DNA from: JAKFYM01 sp964612065
GTDB taxonomy: Bacteria > Bdellovibrionota > UBA1018 > CAIPTA01
Length of the DNA: 8,767 bases
NCBI GenBank assembly: GCA_964612065.1
Contig: CAZTCD010000128.1
Span: 1 to 8,767, forward strand
Direction: 5' to 3'
In this document: positions 4,954 to 8,767 of the stretch, one piece after another
Position numbering within the stretch: the stretch's first letter is position 1
Layout: each line of letters begins with the position of its first letter
Program-made: the position numbers and the translations under genes
Notes under the pieces: generated by a model
Told to the model about the DNA's origin: nothing
What the model saw: only the letters and a program-made list of their open reading frames with translations
Databases searched by the model: none

Positions 4954-5559
4954 GTGGCAGCAGCAGAAGCAAAAGACCCGGCAGCAGCGGCTCCCTCAAC
5001 GGAGGGCGGAGGGGCTGCGCCCGGCCCGAATCCCAAAATTCTCATGGGCCTTCTGGCCCTCAATATGGTGATGATGATCGCCGTGGCGGTGGTGTTGTTT
5101 CTCGGCCAGAAGAAGCAGGCCCAGCAGCAAACCCTCGATCAGGTGGCACAAGGCGCGGAAGCCGGAGGCCATGGCGCCGCGGCCGGTGGTGGAGAACATG
5201 GAGCGCCTGCCGCAAGCGGTGGGGAGCACGGCGGCGGCGCTGAGGGGCACGTAACCGACGCGCGCTTCTTCAGTATCGGCGATTTCACGGCAAATCTCGC
5301 CGGCCCCGCAAGCTCTCACTATGTGAAGGTGACTGTGAATTTCGAGATCAGCAAAGACGCTGATGAAGAGGAAATGAAGCAACGCAAGCCTCAATTCCGC
5401 GACAAAGTGATCTCTCTTCTGAACAGCAAACAGCCGGCGGATCTGCAGAGCCTTGAAGGCCGCAATTACCTGAAGGAAGAGATCAAAACGGTTTCGAATA
5501 CTTTTGTTAAGAAGGGGAAAGTAGAAGGAGTCTACTTTTCCGCCTTTGTAGTGAACTGA
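4954..5559 (+). CDS. fliL: Flagellar basal body-associated protein FliL (GTG start)
   Basis: FliL is a single-pass inner-membrane protein whose periplasmic domain surrounds or supports the MotAB stator and affects torque. From GTG at 4954 the product has 201 residues. A short Ala/Gly/Pro-rich cytoplasmic segment is followed by a membrane helix at residues 28-50 (KILMGLLALNMVMMIAVAVV onward). Residues 71-99 are a Gly/Ala/His linker with two GGEHG units. The FliL domain covers about 108-201, with FTANLAG, HYVKVTVNFEI and the typical ending VEGVYFSAFVVN. The frame stays open to an ATG at 4852, but that would put the sigma-54 promoter inside the gene and add an atypical N-terminus. The GTG has an ideal ribosome binding site. 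It is first in the fliL-fliM-fliN-fliO-fliP operon, and fliM starts 27 bases after its stop. Confidence 0.92.
   Translation: MAAAEAKDPAAAAPSTEGGGAAPGPNPKILMGLLALNMVMMIAVAVVLFLGQKKQAQQQTLDQVAQGAEAGGHGAAAGGGEHGAPAASGGEHGGGAEGHVTDARFFSIGDFTANLAGPASSHYVKVTVNFEISKDADEEEMKQRKPQFRDKVISLLNSKQPADLQSLEGRNYLKEEIKTVSNTFVKKGKVEGVYFSAFVVN
5515..5541 (+). repeat. Long hairpin with AGGAG loop at the end of fliL
   Basis: Within the last codons of fliL, an 11-base-pair stem (one G-T wobble) joins 5515-5525 and 5531-5541, leaving the loop AGGAG (5526-5530). The loop is identical to that of the flgE ribosome-binding-site hairpin. It lies about 45 bases before the fliM ATG. The FliL ending is conserved, so part of the symmetry may be coincidence of coding sequence. 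Confidence 0.4.
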
Positions 5560-5586
5560 GCCAACGTTATTAGCCAGGGGTTCTGA

Positions 5587-6597
5587 ATGAATCAGGTCCT
5601 TTCGCAGTCTGAAGTAGATGCCCTCTTAAATGCGGTGATGGATCCGTCCGCCGCGGCCGCCTCCGCGGGCGACGCAACCGGTGGCCTTCAATCTGAAGGA
5701 GAGAGCGGGCAGATCTCGGTGAACGTGATGCCTTACGACCTGGGGAACCAGGACAGGGTGATCCGTGGCCGTATGATGACGCTCGATATTATCTACGAGC
5801 GCTTCATCCGCCTATTCCGGGTGAGCCTATCCACGGCATTGAGAAAGATCGCCTCACTCTCGATCATCTCCACCGACCTTCTGAAGTTCGGTGAGTTTCT
5901 CAATACCCTTCCGATCCCGAGCTGTATGGGTGTGATGCGATTCGACACCCTTCGCGGGTCCGGAATGCTCGTGATCGAGAGCAAGCTGGTATATGCGCTG
6001 GTGGATGCTTTCTTTGGCGGCTCGGATCGCCCCTATACAAAGAGTGAAGGCAAGGAATTCACCCGCATTGAGCTTTCCGTGATCACCCGTGTGGTGGAGC
6101 TTGCTCTTCGTGATCTCGATGAGGCTTGGGCTCCCGTGCACAAGACCGATATCGAATTCGTGCGGATCGAGGTGAATCCCCAGTTCGTGGGCCTGGTGCC
6201 TCCTTCCGATGTGGTGATCTCCACCACCTTCGAGGTGGAGCTCGAGCACGCTTCCGGCACCATCGCGATCGTGGTGCCCTACCAGACACTGGAGCCGATC
6301 AAGGAAAAGCTGAACGCTGGCTTCCAGCCGGAAGGTGATAGGTTCGAAAAGGTATGGACCGGCCAGCTTCGCCATCATCTTTCTGAAACCATGCTCAACG
6401 CAAGGGTGAACCTCGGCGAAACCACGCTCACTGTAGGAGATCTGGTGAACCTGAATATCGGGGACGTGATCCCGCTCACGCAGGACGCGGATGGCGAGCT
6501 CGAAATGGTGGTGGAAGGCACACCGAAATTCAAGTGCCGCTTCGGCGTGAGCCGGGGGAACAGGGCGATTCAGGTAACACGTCCCATCGACGTATAA
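5587..6597 (+). CDS. fliM: Flagellar motor switch protein FliM
   Basis: FliM forms the middle of the cytoplasmic C-ring. It binds CheY-P and, with FliG and FliN, sets the direction of rotation. The 336-residue length is typical. The N-terminal LSQSEVDALLNAV (residues 5-17) is the CheY-P-binding peptide, with Val in place of the usual Ile in EIDAL. A variable linker of about 30 residues follows. The middle domain, about 45-235, has PYDLGNQDRVIRGRM, RGSGMLVIESKLVYALVDAF ending in FFGG, and VNPQFVGLVPPSDVV. The C-terminal SpoA domain, which pairs with FliN, covers about 262-333. AGGGG at 5576-5580 precedes the ATG by six bases. The intact CheY-binding peptide suggests the motor is under chemotactic control, although no cheY lies in the window. 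fliN starts 21 bases downstream. Confidence 0.97.
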   Translation: MNQVLSQSEVDALLNAVMDPSAAAASAGDATGGLQSEGESGQISVNVMPYDLGNQDRVIRGRMMTLDIIYERFIRLFRVSLSTALRKIASLSIISTDLLKFGEFLNTLPIPSCMGVMRFDTLRGSGMLVIESKLVYALVDAFFGGSDRPYTKSEGKEFTRIELSVITRVVELALRDLDEAWAPVHKTDIEFVRIEVNPQFVGLVPPSDVVISTTFEVELEHASGTIAIVVPYQTLEPIKEKLNAGFQPEGDRFEKVWTGQLRHHLSETMLNARVNLGETTLTVGDLVNLNIGDVIPLTQDADGELEMVVEGTPKFKCRFGVSRGNRAIQVTRPIDV

Positions 6598-6618
6598 CGA
6601 AAAGATTCAGGGGGAAAA

Positions 6619-6939
6619 ATGGAAGCAGTACCGAACACAAATCCGGCACCGGAAAAGAAAGCAAACCCGCAGGACGAAATCCATAATCTGGACTTCATCC
6701 TCGATATCCCGCTTCGCGTGAGCGTTGAGCTCGGGCGCACGAAGATTCTCGTGCGCGATCTTCTCCAGCTCGGCCAGGGATCCGTGGTGGAGCTCGCGAA
6801 GTTCGCAGGCGAACCTCTGGAGCTTCTGGTGAACGATAAACTGATCGCCCGCGGCGAGGTGGTGGTGGTGAACGAAAAGTTCGGCCTTCGCCTTACCGAT
6901 ATCATCTCTCCCGTGGAGAGGATCGAACAGCTGAAGTAG
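6619..6939 (+). CDS. fliN: Flagellar motor switch protein FliN
   Basis: FliN forms the base of the C-ring with the C-terminal domain of FliM, and also binds FliH to bring export cargo to the flagellar secretion gate. The 106-residue product is mostly one SpoA domain, residues 25-98: LDFILDIPLRVSVELGRTKI, then LLQLGQGSVVELAKFAGEPL, then the FGLRLTDIISPVERI ending. The first 24 residues are polar and variable. Length and lack of a CheC domain fit true FliN rather than the longer FliY. AGGGGG at 6609-6614 precedes the ATG. It is followed by a 72-base gap, the largest in the operon, before fliO. Confidence 0.96.
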   Translation: MEAVPNTNPAPEKKANPQDEIHNLDFILDIPLRVSVELGRTKILVRDLLQLGQGSVVELAKFAGEPLELLVNDKLIARGEVVVVNEKFGLRLTDIISPVERIEQLK

Positions 6940-7000
6940 TAACCTGACACAAGGCCGTTCACCCGGAACAGGATGTGCCGGGGGCCGAAGAATAGAAGCA

Positions 7001-7004
7001 GAGG
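7001..7004 (+). promoter_or_regulatory. Shine-Dalgarno supporting the fliO start at 7012
   Basis: GAGG lies seven bases before ATG 7012. The alternative in-frame ATG at 6973 adds 13 charged residues ahead of the signal peptide and has no comparable site, so 7012 is preferred. Confidence 0.65.
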
Positions 7005-7011
7005 AACGAAC

Positions 7012-8148
7012 ATGAAGTTCATTCGCAAAGCACGCACCAGCAGGATCAAGGAAGCCGCGTTTGATTTTCTTACCAAGGCGCTCCTGATCGCATTTTCCAC
7101 TCTCGTATGTCTCTGGATGGTTTCGGGAGCGCATGCGGTTTCGAACAGTATCACCGGAATCAAAGCTTCCCCCCAAGCCGATGGTTCCTATACCATTGAT
7201 TTCGAGTTGGCGAGAAAGGTGAGCTCCGATCAGGTGCAGGTGGAGTTTGACCGGAACTTCATTCAGCTCTCGATGCGGGGAGTGAGCGCCTATCCCGCAC
7301 GAACAGAAAACATCAATCAGGCCACCCTGGAAAAAGTGTTCACGTACCAGTACCAGCCCGATCTTTCCCGTGCCCGGGTGCTTCTCAAAAGCGCTGCATC
7401 CGCGATCAAGAGCAAAACCAGCTGGGAGATCACCGATACCGGGGTGCGAATCACCGTAAAGGGGCAGAACGTAGCCGCCGCTCCTGTTTCCTCGCGTAAT
7501 ACGTCCGCGGCCAGCATTGCATCGGACTCGGAAGAGGACCGCATCGTGCAGGAGATCCTGAGCGAGGTGAAGCCTGCTGGTAAAGCCGCAGCGGGCAACC
7601 ATAAACCCGCAACGGCGGCCGCCACCGCCAGCTTTGAAGAGCAGCCTCTTTTTGCCACCAGTGCGGCGAAGGCGGCCGAGGCTAAAGGAAAAGATTCCGG
7701 AGCCGCCAGAGTGTTCGCCTCATTACTGTTGGTGATCGGCATCATCGGAGCCGCCGCGATTGCTTACCGGAAATTCGCTCTCGGGCGCGGATTCGCGGGA
7801 GGATTCCAGCGTAACCCGCGAGTGATCGAGGTGGTTTCCACCCAGGGCCTGGGCCCGAAGAGGTCCGTGGCGCTGATCAAAGTGCTTGATCAGTACATGG
7901 TGGTGGGCATGGCGGGAGAAGGAATGAACCTTCTCGCGAATCTGGGCAGTGATGTGAAGATCGAGAAGTATCTCGATCAGTCCGGCCCCGGCGCGTCTTT
8001 TACCGATGCTTTCGAAAGCGCTCTGGCTGGTGATTCCGGGATCGAAAGGGCTACCGGCAGCGGAGCGGTGTCGGCCCCGAAGCCCACGGTGGGCATGGGA
8101 ATCCGGTCGGCCATCAAGAAACGTATCGAAGGATATAAACCGCTCTGA
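7012..8148 (+). CDS. fliO: Flagellar biosynthetic protein FliO, long form with periplasmic N-terminal domain
   Basis: FliO helps assemble the FliP ring of the flagellar export gate. From ATG 7012 the product has 378 residues, about three times the 121 of E. coli FliO. Residues 1-42 look like a signal peptide: a basic start, a hydrophobic core at 22-38, and cleavage after AHA at 40-42. Residues 43-150 are a beta-rich segment (SITGIKASPQADGSYTIDFE, RVLLKSAAS, WEITDTGVRITVKG) that resembles AMIN-type periplasmic domains. A charged and Ala-rich linker follows at about 153-230. The membrane helix is at 234-252, and the FliO domain at 268-316 contains RVIEVVSTQGLGPKRSVALI and YMVVGMAGEGMNLLANLG. 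The tail to 378 is polar. Identification rests on the FliO domain and the position directly before fliP. The AMIN comparison is from pattern only. Confidence 0.88.
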   Translation: MKFIRKARTSRIKEAAFDFLTKALLIAFSTLVCLWMVSGAHAVSNSITGIKASPQADGSYTIDFELARKVSSDQVQVEFDRNFIQLSMRGVSAYPARTENINQATLEKVFTYQYQPDLSRARVLLKSAASAIKSKTSWEITDTGVRITVKGQNVAAAPVSSRNTSAASIASDSEEDRIVQEILSEVKPAGKAAAGNHKPATAAATASFEEQPLFATSAAKAAEAKGKDSGAARVFASLLLVIGIIGAAAIAYRKFALGRGFAGGFQRNPRVIEVVSTQGLGPKRSVALIKVLDQYMVVGMAGEGMNLLANLGSDVKIEKYLDQSGPGASFTDAFESALAGDSGIERATGSGAVSAPKPTVGMGIRSAIKKRIEGYKPL

Positions 8149-8154
8149 GAGAGC
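8142..8154 (+). repeat. Short hairpin across the fliO stop codon
   Basis: GCTCT (8142-8146) and AGAGC (8150-8154) form a five-base-pair stem with a GAG loop over the fliO TGA. It lies just before the fliP ribosome binding site GGGAGG (8157-8162), so it could affect translational coupling. It is short enough to be chance. Confidence 0.25.
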
Positions 8155-8165
8155 CCGGGAGGCGT

Positions 8166-8767
8166 ATGCGGAAGTTCGGATGGTTGGCAGTGTTGGCGGT
8201 GGGCGTGTTAGGCGCCCTGCCTGCGTTTGCGGCCGGTGGAAACGCTTTCGGTATTCCTTCCATTAATATTTCCATGCCCAGAGGCGGTTCGAGTCCCACT
8301 GAAACGGTAACCGCGCTTCGGATCATGATCCTTTTCACGGTTCTTTCCCTGGCTCCCGCGATCCTGATCATGATGACCAGCTTCACCCGCATCGTGGTGG
8401 TGCTCTCTTTCCTCAGGCAGGCATTGGCCACCCAGAACATGCCGCCGAACCAGCTCATCATCGGGCTTTCGCTTTTCCTTACTTTTTTCGTAATGGCTCC
8501 CGTTTGGCAGGATATTTCGAAAAATGCGCTCGGCCCGTATATGGAAGAGAAGATCTCCCAGGAAACCGCCATTGCCCGGGCAGAAGGGCCTCTGCGCTCT
8601 TTCATGTTCAAGCAGACGCGAGAGAAGGATCTCATGATGTTTCTCGAGCTGGGCCGGGTGCTTAAGCCGAAAACCCGCAAAGACGTGCCCACCTGGGTGC
8701 TGATCCCGGCTTTCATGGTGAGCGAGCTCAAGACAGCCTTCCAGATCGGCTTCATGCTTTACTTGCC
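8166..8767 (+). CDS. fliP: Flagellar biosynthetic protein FliP, 3' end outside the window
   Basis: FliP forms the pentameric core of the flagellar type III export gate in the inner membrane, with FliQ and FliR. 200 residues are visible; E. coli FliP has 245, so roughly 50 are missing at the right edge. Residues 1-22 are a signal peptide ending ALPAFA, as is normal for FliP. The conserved block from 52 onward is unmistakable: LSLAPAILIMMTSFTRIVVV, SFLRQALATQNMPPNQLIIG, then LFLTFFVMAPVWQDI. The loop with GPLRSFMFKQTRE and the segment WVLIPAFMVSELKTAFQIGF follow. GGGAGG at 8157-8162 precedes the ATG by only three bases. It starts 17 bases after fliO, consistent with co-transcription; fliQ and fliR would be expected next but are not in the window. 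Confidence 0.96.
   Translation, partial: MRKFGWLAVLAVGVLGALPAFAAGGNAFGIPSINISMPRGGSSPTETVTALRIMILFTVLSLAPAILIMMTSFTRIVVVLSFLRQALATQNMPPNQLIIGLSLFLTFFVMAPVWQDISKNALGPYMEEKISQETAIARAEGPLRSFMFKQTREKDLMMFLELGRVLKPKTRKDVPTWVLIPAFMVSELKTAFQIGFMLYL

Noticed and set aside
6962..6982. CCCGG/CCGGG hairpin in the fliN-fliO gap as a terminator
   Set aside because: Only five base pairs with an eleven-base loop and no T run; co-transcription of fliN and fliO remains more likely.
6607..7602. 331-codon - strand open frame opposite fliN and fliO
   Set aside because: It covers two clear + strand flagellar genes and has no family features; it is an antisense shadow.
1..8767. CRISPR array, tRNA, rRNA, insertion sequence or prophage
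   Set aside because: I saw no regularly spaced repeats, no tRNA-like cloverleaf, no transposase or integrase motifs, and no terminal inverted repeats around the capA cassette.

Overview
This is a flagellar gene cluster, entirely on the + strand apart from the first ~163 bases. Gene order is flgD – a small 'flagellar operon protein' gene – flgE – a 32-codon ORF – a capA-like gene – fliL – fliM – fliN – fliO – fliP (cut by the window end). The products are the hook cap, the hook, a stator-associated protein, the C-ring switch proteins and the start of the export gate. The envelope is probably Gram-negative: several products have signal peptides, and a good sigma-54 promoter lies in front of fliL. 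The gene order and FlgD/FlgE sequence suggest the former Deltaproteobacteria, with Bdellovibrionota my best guess. This is recognition from memory, not a search result.

Layout. Bases 1-163 have a different composition (about 74% GC by hand count, against roughly 50-60% in lines sampled from the flagellar genes). They encode, on the - strand, an internal piece of phenylalanyl-tRNA synthetase beta (PheT) that stops abruptly just upstream of flgD. I read this as an assembly chimera or recombination junction, not as genuine gene context. Bases 187-3194 hold flgD, the small gene and flgE. The 215-base gap before flgE contains two dyads with the same core and three further hairpins, the last of which puts the flgE Shine-Dalgarno in its loop. 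After flgE there is a strong hairpin, a small hydrophobic ORF and an AT-rich stretch. The CapA-family gene (3519-4706) follows, with its own putative promoter and terminator, like an independent cassette. Bases 4900-4915 carry the sigma-54 promoter of the fliL-fliM-fliN-fliO-fliP operon, whose genes are 17-72 bases apart.

How the genes work together. FlgD caps the growing hook made of FlgE. FliM and FliN form the switch complex that sets rotation direction and receives CheY-P. FliL sits at the stator in the inner membrane. FliO helps assemble the FliP-containing export gate that secretes FlgD, FlgE and the later subunits. The CapA-like enzyme has no obvious flagellar role.

I found no new multi-gene system. 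The points most worth a second look are the chimeric left edge, the flgE leader, the sigma-54 promoter that fixes fliL to a GTG start, the capA cassette inside the cluster, and the unusually long FliO with a periplasmic domain.
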